Notes under the pieces: model-generated | What the model was told of the DNA's origin: nothing | Databases searched by the model: none | Seen by the model: the letters and a program-made list of their open reading frames with translations, nothing else | Shown: positions 19,372 to 28,604 of the stretch, piece after piece | Layout of the letters: every line of letters starts with the position of its first letter | How positions within the stretch are numbered: position 1 is the stretch's first letter | Translations under genes and position numbers: made by a program | Assembly (NCBI GenBank): GCA_017436865.1 | Contig: JAFSCH010000049.1 | Span: forward strand, 1 to 58,455 | DNA length: 58,455 nt | Reading direction: 5' to 3' | Origin: Lachnospiraceae bacterium | Lineage (GTDB): Bacteria; Bacillota; Clostridia; Lachnospirales; Lachnospiraceae

Positions 19372-20418
19372 CTATCCGATACTTGACATAATACCGATGA
19401 GGGGCATAATGACGGATAACAGAATTAAACCCACCAGTAACGAGAAAAAGATGACAAGAGTTGGTTCGATTGCACTTAAAATGCGTTGCATGCGTGTTAT
19501 CGTCTCGTCTTCATAATATGCGGAAATCTTAGTGAAAACGGTATCTATTTCACCAGAACGCTGCCCTAGCTGAAGCATACGAAGATGCTTTGCTTGAAAG
19601 ATTCCAGCTTTTTTCATAGCTTCATAGAGGTAGTCGCCGGAAGCAATTGCATCATTGCACTGATTTATTTTTTCTGAAACGATTTCATTTCCTACCAACA
19701 TTTTTGTAAGCGCAAGTCCGCGAAAAAGATTAATGCCGCTTGCTGTAATCATAGACATAGCACTTGCGAATCTTGCATACGCAATACCAAGAAAGAAATT
19801 CCGAGTCAGACGGTTGGTATGAATAAAATGTAGGAAAAGTTTGCGCATACTTGGTACACAGTATACAATCAAGGATGCAATACCAATAAGAATAAAGAAG
19901 ATAATAAGAATGCTAGAAGCAGATTCTATCAGATTTCCAAGTGTCATTAACTGAGCAGCAACTCCAGTAAGTTCGCTACCAAGTTGTAAAAATACCAGAT
20001 TAAAAATTGGCAGAATACGGGTAAGGAGTACAATCAGAATTGTGAGCATGAGACAAATCATAACGATTGGATAGGTGAGGGCATTTTTTATAGATGTAGA
20101 TATAGAGCACTGTTGTTCATAATAATCAGCTAGTTTTTTGATGACAAGATCAAGGTTGCCAGATTCTTCCCCAAGTAATACCATGGATAAAACGTATTCT
20201 GGAAAAACAGAGGTACTTTGTAATGCCTCATGAAAAGACAGCCCATTTTTCAGGGCTGTTTTCAATTGTTCTAAAATTTTTTTACCTTTTACATCAGGAG
20301 TATCTTCGTGTATTAAAATAATTGCCTCGTATGGAGTAATTCCAGCGGGTAGCAAAAGTGCTAGCTGGCTACAAAAGGAGGCGATTTCTTCCTGATTCAA
20401 GCATTTTGTTTTTTTCAT
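19372..20418 (-). CDS. type II secretion/type IV pilus inner-membrane platform protein (GspF/PilC family)
   Basis: Polytopic platform protein around which pilin-like fibres are assembled. Its 348 residues hold two copies of the T2SSF domain. The first (about residues 10-130) has the signature GLSFHEALQ and VLLGEESGNLD; the second (about 210-330) has MITASGINLFRGL and LGQRSGEIDTVF. Membrane helices follow each, near residues 110-140, 160-190 and the C-terminus. It is the only assembly-machine gene in this operon: the ATPase and prepilin peptidase are not in the window. The start has only a weak GGGG site. Confidence 0.88.
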   Translation of the reverse strand: MKKTKCLNQEEIASFCSQLALLLPAGITPYEAIILIHEDTPDVKGKKILEQLKTALKNGLSFHEALQSTSVFPEYVLSMVLLGEESGNLDLVIKKLADYYEQQCSISTSIKNALTYPIVMICLMLTILIVLLTRILPIFNLVFLQLGSELTGVAAQLMTLGNLIESASSILIIFFILIGIASLIVYCVPSMRKLFLHFIHTNRLTRNFFLGIAYARFASAMSMITASGINLFRGLALTKMLVGNEIVSEKINQCNDAIASGDYLYEAMKKAGIFQAKHLRMLQLGQRSGEIDTVFTKISAYYEDETITRMQRILSAIEPTLVIFFSLLVGLILLSVIMPLIGIMSSIG

Positions 20419-20436
20419 AAGAATTCCCCAATTCTA

Positions 20437-21414
20437 TTAATAAATATATTTTGTTTTATAATTACTACCATTACCAATAAAGTTTTTAAGAGCTGTTTCA
20501 CTGGAATTAGCGGCAAAGGTAGGATCCATAAGTGACCAGCTTTCTCCATCAAATTCAATAATACCATTTACCCATCCAACATCAGTGATATAGGTGCTAA
20601 TCCATGCATGATATGCCTGACCTGCATATCCGACCTCTAATCTGGTAGGAATATTTTGGCTACGAAGCATACTTGCCATAACGGCAGCATAGTCAAGACA
20701 GATACCAGTACCACTCAGCATAATCTCATCTACTTTAGAAGTGTAGCCACTTTGCACTGTAGCTGCCTTTGCGTGGTCATAAGAAATAGTTGAAGTAACA
20801 TAGTTATACACCTTAGTAACAACTTCTAGGTCTGAATTACAGCTTTCTGCAAGTTGCATGGACTGGGAAACAACCTGGCTACCAAGATGAAAGTCTACAT
20901 ATTGATTTGGATAAAGATTAGGGCCAAAAATATTAGTAATCGTTACTTTGAAGGTTTTCGATAATGCGGTGGAGTATTGATTTCCGGTTACATTTTCGTA
21001 AACGGCAACTTTATAGGATCCATCTCCAGAAGATAAAGGAAATGTTTCAAATCCACCATGAAGATTATAGGTATAGGTGACACCATTAGAGCCAGTAATT
21101 TGCAATTTTACTTTTGGATTAGTGCCTTTATAATTTACCATAATATAACCTTCACAAGCATTAGAGGCATCGATGGTAGCAAGAGCATTGGAATATATTG
21201 TTACGCCAGATGCCATAGGAATGAGGCAAGTCGGAGTATTATCTCTAGTGCCTACGGCAGGAGCATCGGAAAAAGCCACAGGCTCATCAAAAAGTTGAAC
21301 TGTGGAAGATGCTAAATTAGATAAAATAGTAGTGGCTTCACTCTGATGATAGGTTGAAAAAAGCATAAGAGAACAGAGGGAAGCAACACAAGCAGTTGAT
21401 AGTAATTTTTTCAT
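20437..21414 (-). CDS. secreted transglutaminase-like cysteine protease-fold protein
   Basis: A 325-residue protein with a signal peptide (basic start, hydrophobic core at about residues 5-20), exported and probably at the cell surface. After a beta-rich region, a transglutaminase-core domain spans about residues 185-310. It has a plausible triad: Cys in GTGICLDYA, His in AYHAWIST and Asp in SLMDPTF. Proteins of this fold cleave or modify peptides or amide bonds, and the substrate is unknown. It is the first gene of the reverse-strand pilin-like operon, 18 nt before the GspF-like gene, which hints at a role in processing or cross-linking surface fibres. Confidence 0.8.
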   Translation of the reverse strand: MKKLLSTACVASLCSLMLFSTYHQSEATTILSNLASSTVQLFDEPVAFSDAPAVGTRDNTPTCLIPMASGVTIYSNALATIDASNACEGYIMVNYKGTNPKVKLQITGSNGVTYTYNLHGGFETFPLSSGDGSYKVAVYENVTGNQYSTALSKTFKVTITNIFGPNLYPNQYVDFHLGSQVVSQSMQLAESCNSDLEVVTKVYNYVTSTISYDHAKAATVQSGYTSKVDEIMLSGTGICLDYAAVMASMLRSQNIPTRLEVGYAGQAYHAWISTYITDVGWVNGIIEFDGESWSLMDPTFAANSSETALKNFIGNGSNYKTKYIY

Positions 21415-21552
21415 ATCATCAAAACCTTTCCGTATATTGTTTGTTTTTTATAAATATAAAAGTATGAAATAGTATGCCATTTAAAAGCTATGTTAATAAT
21501 GGTATATGCAATGTATAATTAGAAAGTTATTATAATTATAATATGTAGACCG

Positions 21553-21591
21553 ATAATTGTATAGACTTTAAGGAAAAGTCTATACAATTAT
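21553..21591. terminator. 17-bp perfect inverted repeat between the divergent operons
   Basis: ATAATTGTATAGACTTT (21553-21569) and its exact complement (21575-21591) flank AAGGA. No convergent genes meet here: the transglutaminase gene (start 21414) and rpsL (start 21771) diverge. It therefore insulates, regulates or is a relic rather than ending a visible gene. On the plus strand TTTTGCG follows. The rest of the gap 21415-21770 holds the rpsL promoter and leader. Confidence 0.5.
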
Positions 21592-21660
21592 TTTGCGTTT
21601 TTTTGGATACAATAGCTAAAAGAAGAGGAAAGATTTTCTTGAGATTTGGAAAAATATTTA

Positions 21661-21689
21661 TTGACTTTTAGAAAACTGGAAAGTATAAT
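21661..21689 (+). promoter_or_regulatory. promoter of rpsL-rpsG-fusA
   Basis: TTGACT (21661-21666), a 17-nt spacer and a perfect TATAAT (21684-21689). The leader of about 75 nt can form small hairpins, including TGCC-CAA / TTGGCA. Confidence 0.82.
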
Positions 21690-21770
21690 AATCTAGCATG
21701 CGTATAGAGAAATGCATGTTAGGTGCCCAAGGTTTTGGCATTGATTCAAGATTACAGGAGGTGAAATAGA

Positions 21771-22190
21771 ATGCCAACATTTAACCAATTAGTAAGAAAA
21801 GGACGTCAGGATATTACAAAGAAGTCTACTGCACCAGCTCTTCAGAGAGGATACAACTCTTTAAAGAAGAAAGCAACTGATACATCTGCTCCTCAGAAGA
21901 GAGGCGTTTGTACAGCAGTTAAGACAGCAACACCTAAGAAGCCAAACTCAGCTCTTAGAAAAATCGCCAGAGTTCGTCTTTCAAATGGTATGGAAGTAAC
22001 AAGCTACATCCCAGGTGAAGGCCACAACTTACAGGAGCATAGTGTTGTTCTTATTAGAGGCGGACGTGTTAAGGACTTACCAGGTACAAGATACCACATC
22101 ATCAGAGGTACACTTGATACTGCAGGAGTTGCTAACAGAAGACAGGCTCGTTCCAAGTACGGAGCTAAGAGACCAAAGGCTGGTAAATAA
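21771..22190 (+). CDS. rpsL: 30S ribosomal protein S12
   Basis: Decoding-centre protein that monitors codon-anticodon pairing. The product has 139 residues with the conserved blocks [20 protein letters not shown] (streptomycin-site lysine in TPKKPNS unmutated) and [20 protein letters not shown], including the second fidelity segment [12 protein letters not shown]. An AGGAGG site precedes ATG. First gene of the str operon, here split from rpoBC by the reverse-strand pilin-like operon. Confidence 0.98.
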   Translation: MPTFNQLVRKGRQDITKKSTAPALQRGYNSLKKKATDTSAPQKRGVCTAVKTATPKKPNSALRKIARVRLSNGMEVTSYIPGEGHNLQEHSVVLIRGGRVKDLPGTRYHIIRGTLDTAGVANRRQARSKYGAKRPKAGK

Positions 22191-22253
22191 TTGATTTACC
22201 ATGTACTCAAAAACTAATTAGTGTTGGGATTCTGATTTAATACCTTATTTAAA

Positions 22254-22282
22254 TAGAAAACCGCACGAACACAAGTTTTCTA
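22254..22282 (+). promoter_or_regulatory. hairpin in the rpsL-rpsG spacer
   Basis: TAGAAAAC and GTTTTCTA pair around CGCACGAACACAA in the 161-nt spacer before rpsG. In other bacteria S7 represses its mRNA from this spacer, so a regulatory role is possible. It lacks a T-tract and does not look like a terminator. Confidence 0.3.
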
Positions 22283-22351
22283 AATGTGAGTACCGTTGAT
22301 TTAATCAAGTAATGACATAAGTCATTATCAATAATTAAGGAGGGAAGAACC

Positions 22352-22822
22352 GTGCCACGTAAAGGACATATTCAAAAAAGAGACGTATTAGCGGATCCTA
22401 TTTACAACAACAAAGTGGTTACAAAGCTTATCAACAACGTTATGTTAGACGGTAAGAAGGGCGTAGCTCAGAAGATTGTATACGGAGCATTCGCAAGAGT
22501 TGAAGAAAAAGCACAGAAGCCTGCATTAGACGTATTCGATGAGGCTATGAACAATATCATGCCATTACTCGAGTGTAAGGCAAGACGTATCGGTGGAGCA
22601 ACATACCAGGTACCATTGGAAGTTAAGCCAGAGCGTCGTCAGACACTTGGTCTTCGTTGGTTAGTAATGTTTTCTCGTAAGAGAGGCGAAAAGACCATGG
22701 AAGAAAGACTTGCAAATGAAATTCTTGATGCTGCAAACAACACAGGTGCAGCTGTTAAGAGAAAAGAAGATATGCATAAGATGGCTGAAGCTAATAAGGC
22801 TTTTGCACATTACAGATTCTAG
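22352..22822 (+). CDS. rpsG: 30S ribosomal protein S7
   Basis: Primary 16S rRNA-binding protein of the 30S head, next to the E site. Its 156 residues are of standard length. It begins [17 protein letters not shown] and contains [19 protein letters not shown] (about residues 76-94) and the C-terminal [15 protein letters not shown]. The start is GTG, preceded by AAGGAGGG at good spacing. Confidence 0.98.
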   Translation: MPRKGHIQKRDVLADPIYNNKVVTKLINNVMLDGKKGVAQKIVYGAFARVEEKAQKPALDVFDEAMNNIMPLLECKARRIGGATYQVPLEVKPERRQTLGLRWLVMFSRKRGEKTMEERLANEILDAANNTGAAVKRKEDMHKMAEANKAFAHYRF

Positions 22823-22892
22823 TTTGAAATGCTTGGACACGAGACTTCGGTTTCGTGTACCGGCTTTCTTGAGTATTTAAGGAGGAAGAACC

Positions 22893-25010
22893 TTGGCTGG
22901 AAGAGAATATCCATTAGAGAGAACCAGAAACATTGGTATTATGGCTCATATTGATGCTGGTAAGACCACAACAACTGAGCGTATTCTTTATTATACTGGT
23001 GTTAATTATAAGATTGGTGATACTCATGAAGGTACTGCTACCATGGACTGGATGGAACAGGAGCAGGAAAGAGGTATCACAATTACATCAGCCGCTACAA
23101 CATGTCATTGGACATTACAGGAAAACTGTAAGCCAAAGGCAGGTGCTTTAGAGCATCGTATCAACATCATTGATACACCTGGTCACGTTGACTTCACTGT
23201 TGAAGTTGAGCGTTCTCTTCGTGTACTTGATGGTGCTGTTGGTGTTTTCTGTGCAAAGGGTGGTGTAGAACCTCAGTCAGAAAACGTATGGCGTCAGGCT
23301 GACACTTATAACGTTCCTAGAATGGCTTTCATTAATAAGATGGACATTTTAGGCGCTAACTTCTACGGATGTGTAGATCAGATTCGTACAAGATTAGGAA
23401 AAAATGCTATTTGTCTTCAGTTACCAATTGGTAAGGAAGATGAATTTAAGGGTATCATTGACTTAATGGAAATGAAAGCTTACATCTACAATGATGATAA
23501 GGGTGATGACATTTCTATCGTAGATATCCCAGAAGATATGGCTGATGAAGCTGAATTATATCGTTCTGAATTAGTAGAGAGAATCTGTGAATTAGATGAC
23601 GATTTAATGATGATGTATCTTGAAGGAGAAGAGCCAACTGTAGATCAGTTAAAGGCAACTCTTAGAAAGGGTACATGTGAGTGTCAGGCTATTCCAGTTT
23701 GCTGTGGTACAGCATATAGAAATAAGGGTGTTCAGAAGTTATTGGACGCTGTTATCGAATATATGCCAGCTCCTACAGATATCCCTGCTATTAAGGGTGT
23801 TGATATGGATGGTAACGAAATTGAGAGACATTCTTCTGATGAAGAACCATTCGCTGCACTTGCATTCAAGATTATGACAGACCCATTCGTAGGTAAGCTT
23901 GCTTACTTCAGAGTGTATTCAGGTACTGTTAATTCAGGATCTTATGTATTAAATGCAACAAAGGATAAGAAGGAACGTGTTGGACGTATTCTTCAGATGC
24001 ATGCTAACAAGAGAGCAGAGTTAGACAAAGTTTACTCTGGTGATATTGCAGCTGCAGTTGGATTCAAGTTCACAACAACAGGTGATACAATCTGTGATGA
24101 ACAGCATCCAGTAATTCTTGAGTCTATGGAATTCCCAGAGCCAGTTATCGAGCTCGCTATTGAGCCAAAGACAAAGGCTGGACAGGGTAAGATGGGTGAA
24201 GCTCTTGCTAAGCTTGCAGAAGAAGATCCTACATTCCGTGCTCATACAAATCAGGAAACAGGACAGACTATCATCGCTGGTATGGGTGAACTTCACCTTG
24301 AAATCATCGTTGACAGACTTCTTCGTGAATTTAAGGTAGAAGCTAACGTTGGTGCACCTCAGGTTGCATACAAGGAAGCTATTACTAAGGAAGTTGATAT
24401 CGATAGTAAGTATGCTAAGCAGTCTGGTGGACGTGGTCAGTACGGACACTGTAAAGTTAAGTTTACACCTATGGATGCAAACGGAGAAGAATTATTCAAG
24501 TTCGAATCTACCGTTGTTGGTGGTGCTATTCCTAAGGAATACATTCCAGCTGTTGGTGAAGGTATCGAAGAAGCTACTAAGGCTGGTATCCTTGGTGGAT
24601 TCCCAGTTGTTGGTGTACACGCTACTGTTTATGATGGTTCTTACCATGAAGTAGACTCTTCAGAAATGGCATTCCATATTGCAGGTTCTCTTGCATTCAA
24701 GGAAGCTATGCAGAAGGCGTCTCCAGTATTATTAGAGCCTATCATGAGAGTAGAGGTAACAATGCCTGAAGAATACATGGGTGATGTTATCGGTGATATC
24801 AACTCTCGTCGTGGACGTATTGAAGGTATGGATGATATCGGCGGCGGTAAGATGGTAAGAGGTTTCGTTCCACTTGCTGAAATGTTCGGTTATTCTACAG
24901 ACTTACGTTCTAAGACACAGGGACGTGGTAACTACTCTATGTTCTTTGAGAAATATGAGCAGGTTCCAAAGTCAGTTCAGGAAAAAGTACTTGCTGCAAA
25001 GGCAAAATAG
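22893..25010 (+). CDS. fusA: elongation factor G
   Basis: GTPase that drives translocation and, with ribosome recycling factor, subunit splitting. The product has 705 residues with G1 [14 protein letters not shown]2 within [15 protein letters not shown]3 DTPGHVDF and G4 NKMD. Domains II-V follow; the domain IV region has [11 protein letters not shown]. The start is TTG at 22893, supported by AAGGAGGAAG just upstream and by alignment of the product with the normal N-terminus. It follows rpsG by 70 nt. Confidence 0.98.
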   Translation: MAGREYPLERTRNIGIMAHIDAGKTTTTERILYYTGVNYKIGDTHEGTATMDWMEQEQERGITITSAATTCHWTLQENCKPKAGALEHRINIIDTPGHVDFTVEVERSLRVLDGAVGVFCAKGGVEPQSENVWRQADTYNVPRMAFINKMDILGANFYGCVDQIRTRLGKNAICLQLPIGKEDEFKGIIDLMEMKAYIYNDDKGDDISIVDIPEDMADEAELYRSELVERICELDDDLMMMYLEGEEPTVDQLKATLRKGTCECQAIPVCCGTAYRNKGVQKLLDAVIEYMPAPTDIPAIKGVDMDGNEIERHSSDEEPFAALAFKIMTDPFVGKLAYFRVYSGTVNSGSYVLNATKDKKERVGRILQMHANKRAELDKVYSGDIAAAVGFKFTTTGDTICDEQHPVILESMEFPEPVIELAIEPKTKAGQGKMGEALAKLAEEDPTFRAHTNQETGQTIIAGMGELHLEIIVDRLLREFKVEANVGAPQVAYKEAITKEVDIDSKYAKQSGGRGQYGHCKVKFTPMDANGEELFKFESTVVGGAIPKEYIPAVGEGIEEATKAGILGGFPVVGVHATVYDGSYHEVDSSEMAFHIAGSLAFKEAMQKASPVLLEPIMRVEVTMPEEYMGDVIGDINSRRGRIEGMDDIGGGKMVRGFVPLAEMFGYSTDLRSKTQGRGNYSMFFEKYEQVPKSVQEKVLAAKAK

Positions 25011-25028
25011 TATTTTGACAAAATATGC

Positions 25029-25057
25029 TTGAAAAACCTCAACTATTCTAATATAAT
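25029..25057 (+). promoter_or_regulatory. promoter of tuf embedded in a 12-bp inverted repeat
   Basis: TTGAAA (25029-25034), a 17-nt spacer and TATAAT (25052-25057). The spacer and the -10 element lie inside CTCAACTATTCT...AGAATAGTTGAG (25038-25070), so the -10 box is in the loop of a possible cruciform or operator. Confidence 0.65.
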
Positions 25058-25132
25058 CAGAATAGTTGAGTGTAGTTTTGAAATATGAAACTAATTTAAT
25101 TTATTTATATCTTTTAAGGAGGACTATTCAAA

Positions 25133-26320
25133 ATGGCAAAGGCTAAATTTGACAGAACCAAACCACATTGTAACATTGGTACAATCGGTCACGTAGACCA
25201 TGGTAAAACAACTACAACAGCAGCTATTACAAAGGTTTTAGCTGAAAGAGTATCTGGTAACGAGAAGGTAGACTTCGAGAACATCGATAAGGCTCCAGAA
25301 GAGAGAGAAAGAGGTATTACTATCTCTACAGCTCACGTTGAGTACCAGACAGAGAAGAGACATTATGCACACGTTGACTGTCCAGGACATGCTGACTATG
25401 TAAAGAACATGATCACAGGTGCTGCTCAGATGGACGGCGCTATCTTAGTAGTAGCTGCAACTGACGGTGTTATGGCTCAGACAAAGGAGCACATCCTTCT
25501 TTCTCGTCAGGTAGGTGTACCTTACATCGTTGTATTCATGAACAAGTGTGATATGGTAGATGATCCTGAGTTATTAGAGTTAGTAGAAATGGAAATTACA
25601 GAGCAGCTTGAAGAGTATGAATTCTCTGATTGCCCAATCGTTCGTGGTTCTGCTCTTAAGGCTCTTGAAGATCCAAACGGAGAATGGGGCGACAAGATTA
25701 TGGAATTAATGGATACAGTAGATTCTTTCATTCCAGATCCAGAGCGTGATACAGATAAGCCATTCCTTATGCCTATCGAAGATATCTTCACAATTACAGG
25801 TCGTGGTACCGTTGCTACTGGTAGAGTAGAGCGTGGTATCCTTCATGTAAACGATGAAGTAGAAATCGTTGGTATCAGCGAAGAAACAAAGAAGACTGTA
25901 TGTACAGGTATCGAAATGTTCCGTAAGCTTCTTGATGAGGCTCAGGCTGGTGATAACATCGGTGCTCTTCTTCGTGGTATTCAGAGAACAGAAATCCAGA
26001 GAGGACAGGTTCTTTCTAAGCCAGGTTCTGTAACTTGCCACAAGAAGTTTACAGCTCAGGTTTACGTTTTAACAAAGGATGAAGGTGGACGTCATACTCC
26101 TTTCTTCAACAACTATAGACCACAGTTCTACTTCAGAACAACAGACGTTACTGGTGTTTGTGAATTACCAGCTGGTACAGAAATGTGTATGCCTGGTGAT
26201 AACGTAGAAATGACTATCGAACTTATCCATCCAATCGCTATGGAGCAGGGTCTTACATTCGCTATCCGTGAAGGTGGACGTACAGTAGGTTCTGGTAGAG
26301 TTGCTACAATCATCGAGTAA
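25133..26320 (+). CDS. tuf: elongation factor Tu
   Basis: Delivers aminoacyl-tRNA to the ribosome. The product has 395 residues with G1 [22 protein letters not shown] in switch I, G3 DCPGHADY and G4 NKCDM. Domains II and III follow with [14 protein letters not shown] and GGRHTPFF, ending in [17 protein letters not shown] precedes the ATG. It has its own promoter in addition to possible read-through from fusA, and a terminator at 26395. Confidence 0.99.
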   Translation: MAKAKFDRTKPHCNIGTIGHVDHGKTTTTAAITKVLAERVSGNEKVDFENIDKAPEERERGITISTAHVEYQTEKRHYAHVDCPGHADYVKNMITGAAQMDGAILVVAATDGVMAQTKEHILLSRQVGVPYIVVFMNKCDMVDDPELLELVEMEITEQLEEYEFSDCPIVRGSALKALEDPNGEWGDKIMELMDTVDSFIPDPERDTDKPFLMPIEDIFTITGRGTVATGRVERGILHVNDEVEIVGISEETKKTVCTGIEMFRKLLDEAQAGDNIGALLRGIQRTEIQRGQVLSKPGSVTCHKKFTAQVYVLTKDEGGRHTPFFNNYRPQFYFRTTDVTGVCELPAGTEMCMPGDNVEMTIELIHPIAMEQGLTFAIREGGRTVGSGRVATIIE

Positions 26321-26394
26321 TTTATTTACTAGGTAGATTGTTTATACGATTCTAAGTTATTAATTTATATATTGTGTTCAAACGGTTGATAAAT

Positions 26395-26429
26395 GAGGCT
26401 TTCAAGGTTTTCCTTGAAGGCCTCTTTTG
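26395..26429 (+). terminator. intrinsic terminator after tuf
   Basis: GAGGC-TTCAAGG and CCTTGAA-GCCTC pair around TTTT with one bulge each side, followed by TTTTGA. Confidence 0.8.
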
Positions 26430-26434
26430 ATGAG

Positions 26435-26452
26435 GTGCGCCTAGCGGCGCAC
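26435..26452 (+). other. lone hairpin resembling hairpin 2 of the repeat
   Basis: GTGCGCC, loop TAGC, GGCGCAC. It is similar in size and position to hairpin 2 of copy A, but the conserved 5' block and the T-tract are absent, so this may be a relic. Confidence 0.35.
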
Positions 26453-26521
26453 GTTTCTAAGAATTATAAAAAGAAATAGAAACTTATTTTTTGGTGATTA
26501 GCATATAAACATGTAAAAAAG

Positions 26522-26551
26522 ACTTCCGAGATTTTTCTTGGGAGTTTTTTT
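26522..26551 (+). terminator. terminator-like hairpin upstream of repeat copy E
   Basis: ACTTCCGAG and CTTGGGAGT pair with G-U wobbles around a T-rich loop, followed by seven T residues. No gene ends directly here. It may be a back-up terminator for tuf and is the site behind which copy E starts. Confidence 0.6.
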
Positions 26552-26557
26552 GTGAGA

Positions 26558-26644
26558 TAGGAAATTGCTGTAACATAGTGGTAGTTAATAAAGAATTTGC
26601 GGAGCAAATTCTTTGAGTGATTGCCGCTGGGCAATCACTTTTTT
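26558..26644 (+). repeat. intergenic two-hairpin repeat, copy E
   Basis: TAGGAAATTGCTGTAAC block, hairpin 1 AAAGAATTTGC / GCAAATTCTTT (loop GGA), hairpin 2 GTGATTGCC / GGCAATCAC (loop GCTG), TTTTTT. Hairpin 1 differs from the other copies at both arms with pairing kept, a compensating change. It begins 6 nt after a T-tract. The gap 26321-26879 is filled by terminators and copies E and F. Confidence 0.9.
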
Positions 26645-26650
26645 ATGTGA

Positions 26651-26737
26651 TAGGAAATTGCTGTTATGTAGTGGTAGTTAGACAAGAATTTCGTAAGAAA
26701 TTCTTGCTAGTGTTTGCCGCTGGGCAATCACTTTTTT
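26651..26737 (+). repeat. intergenic two-hairpin repeat, copy F
   Basis: Tandem neighbour of copy E with a 93-nt period. TAGGAAATTGCTGTTATG, hairpin 1 CAAGAATTTC / GAAATTCTTG (loop GTAA), hairpin 2 GTGTTTGCC / GGCAATCAC (loop GCTG, one mismatch), TTTTTT. It starts 6 nt after the T-tract of copy E. Confidence 0.9.
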
Positions 26738-26879
26738 ACTGAGGAGATTACCTATAAGTATTATGTGATAGAGAAGAATTTTATACTAAGATTCTAGGAA
26801 ATTTATATGTAATGTTTTATGAAAAAAATGTAATAATATGGTATAAAAGGGTAGAGTATAAGTGAAGGGAGGTTTTGTA

Positions 26880-27437
26880 ATGGGAGAACAAATGATTATA
26901 AAACTATTGTTAGAGCGTTCAGAGGACGCAATACGTGAATTGAGTATGGAGTATGGAAAAACATGCAAATGTTTGGCATTCAAGATATTAAGTAATGAGC
27001 AAGATGTTGAGGAATGTATAAATGATACTTATTTGGCAGTGTGGAATAGTATTCCACCTAAGGAACCTAATCCTCTAGCAGCGTATATTTATCGTATAGT
27101 TAAGAATATTGCATTGAAAAAATATCGCAATAATACTGCACAGAAAAGAAATCATTACTATGATGTTATTTTAGAAGAGGTAGATGAGTTTCTTTCTGTA
27201 AATGAAACGGTAGAAAGTGAAATTCTTGCAAAAGAAATTTCAAATAAAATAAACATTTTCTTAGGGACGTTAAAGGAAAAAGATAGAGTAATATTTGTAC
27301 AACGATATTGGCTCTGTTATTCCATTGAAGAGATAGCAACAAATAGCGGAGCGAGTAAAAATTATGTAACGGTACATTTGCACAGAACAAGAGAAAAATT
27401 GAAAGATTATTTGAAAGAGGAGGGATACTATGACTGA
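26880..27437 (+). CDS. ECF-type RNA polymerase sigma factor
   Basis: A 185-residue alternative sigma factor. Sigma region 2 is at about residues 15-90 (AIRELSMEYGKTCKCLAFKI, then DVEECINDTYLAVWN). Region 4 is at about 125-180, with the helix-turn-helix YSIEEIATNSGASKNYVTVH. ATG 26880 follows GGGAGG; an in-frame GTG at 26862 is upstream of that site. It overlaps the next gene by 8 nt; this coupling to a membrane protein is typical of sigma/anti-sigma pairs. Target promoters are unknown. Confidence 0.88.
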   Translation: MGEQMIIKLLLERSEDAIRELSMEYGKTCKCLAFKILSNEQDVEECINDTYLAVWNSIPPKEPNPLAAYIYRIVKNIALKKYRNNTAQKRNHYYDVILEEVDEFLSVNETVESEILAKEISNKINIFLGTLKEKDRVIFVQRYWLCYSIEEIATNSGASKNYVTVHLHRTREKLKDYLKEEGYYD

Positions 27438-28470
27438 TTGGTTAAAGGAAAAAATACTTGATGGGATAGAGGATAGGTATCTAAGCGAAGCAATGGATTA
27501 TAGTAAAACTCATAGAGTGAGAGAACATAGAGTAATTAAAATATTTGGAAAAATGGTTGCATGTATTGCCGGTATTCTTGGCTTGTCATTTTCTTCCTTG
27601 GCTATTGCAGTTTCAGCGGGCAATATGACAGCATACGATATTTTATATACATTATATCCAGATATAGCAGTAAAATTAATGCCGGTGAATGCTTGTTGTG
27701 AGGATAATGGTATACAAATGGAGGTAGAAGGAGTTTCTATTCAGGATAATTGTGCTTATGTCTATATATCCATGCAGGATTTAGTAGGGAAACGTATAGA
27801 TGAAACCATTGATTTGTTTGATAGTTATAGTATACATACAAATGCAGATCAGATAGGAAGTTGTTCCTTGGTTGATTTTAATGAGGAAAACAAAAAGGCC
27901 ACATTTTTAATCAGCGTCAAACATATGGATGACAAAACCATTGAAGGGAAAAGATTGACATTTCGTGTTTCTAAGTTTTTAACAGGGAAAAGTGAAGTAC
28001 AAGAGGAATTGGCACAAATTAGTTTGGATTCCATTGTTATAGTAACAGAAACACAAATGGAAGAAGATTTAGATATTAGGGGAAGCTCTTATAGGCAGGA
28101 TAGTGAATTGGAAGGAAAGAGCCTAGAATATCTATGTGCTGATGATAGTAAGTCATTTGTTGCTACATCAGGAGTGACTGTTACAAATTATGGATTTATA
28201 CATGATAAGCTACATATACAAGTGCATTATGATAAAATTTTGAAGTACGACAATCATGGATATGTATATTTGTTAGATGCAGATGGAAATAGGGTATTAG
28301 CAGAAGGAAGTAGAGGATTTTGGGATGAGGAAAGAAACGGAAGTTATGAGGAATACATATTTGATGTAGATAATAAGGAGTTAGACCAATATGCAATTTA
28401 TGGGCATTTCTTTACTTGCCAGAATCTTGTAGAGGGTGAATGGGAGGTAAATCTTACAATAGAAGAATAG
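27430..28470 (+). CDS. DUF4179-like membrane protein, probable anti-sigma partner
   Basis: A 346-residue protein: about 38 cytoplasmic residues, one membrane helix at about 39-62 (IFGKMVACIAGILGLSFSSL), then a roughly 280-residue beta-rich outside domain. The topology and the 8-nt overlap with the sigma gene are those of an ECF anti-sigma factor whose cytoplasmic part holds the sigma factor. The outer part resembles DUF4179-type domains as I remember them. No zinc-binding HxxxCxxC motif is present, so it would not be a ZAS-type anti-sigma factor. No transport genes follow. Confidence 0.6.
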   Translation: MTDWLKEKILDGIEDRYLSEAMDYSKTHRVREHRVIKIFGKMVACIAGILGLSFSSLAIAVSAGNMTAYDILYTLYPDIAVKLMPVNACCEDNGIQMEVEGVSIQDNCAYVYISMQDLVGKRIDETIDLFDSYSIHTNADQIGSCSLVDFNEENKKATFLISVKHMDDKTIEGKRLTFRVSKFLTGKSEVQEELAQISLDSIVIVTETQMEEDLDIRGSSYRQDSELEGKSLEYLCADDSKSFVATSGVTVTNYGFIHDKLHIQVHYDKILKYDNHGYVYLLDADGNRVLAEGSRGFWDEERNGSYEEYIFDVDNKELDQYAIYGHFFTCQNLVEGEWEVNLTIEE

Positions 28471-28521
28471 GAAAAAGATAATTGTTTTTTTATGTATTAA
28501 GACGTAAAAAGTTTTTGCCAT

Positions 28522-28549
28522 CTTACCATCAAGAAATGTACCGCTTAAC
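28522..28549 (+). promoter_or_regulatory. candidate LytTR operator upstream of the LytTR gene
   Basis: CTTACC (28522) and CTTAAC (28544), two similar hexamers in direct orientation 22 nt apart, lie 56 nt before the LytTR gene. LytTR proteins bind direct repeats about two helical turns apart, and GTTAAG (the complement of CTTAAC) is a familiar half-site. The match is short. Confidence 0.3.
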
Positions 28550-28604
28550 GAGAAAACATTGAAGCAAAAAATAAATTGTATTAGTATGATTTTGGAGGTG
28601 CAAG

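Noticed and set aside
17539-21414. The reverse-strand pilin-like operon as a recent mobile insertion
   Set aside because: No integrase, transposase, flanking direct repeats or clear base-composition shift was visible.
22191-22351. Possible small gene in the rpsL-rpsG spacer
   Set aside because: No open frame with a ribosome site; only a small hairpin.
26558-26737. CRISPR-like array from tandem copies E and F
   Set aside because: Only two units with a 93-nt period, no unique spacers and no cas genes; each unit is a complete two-hairpin element.
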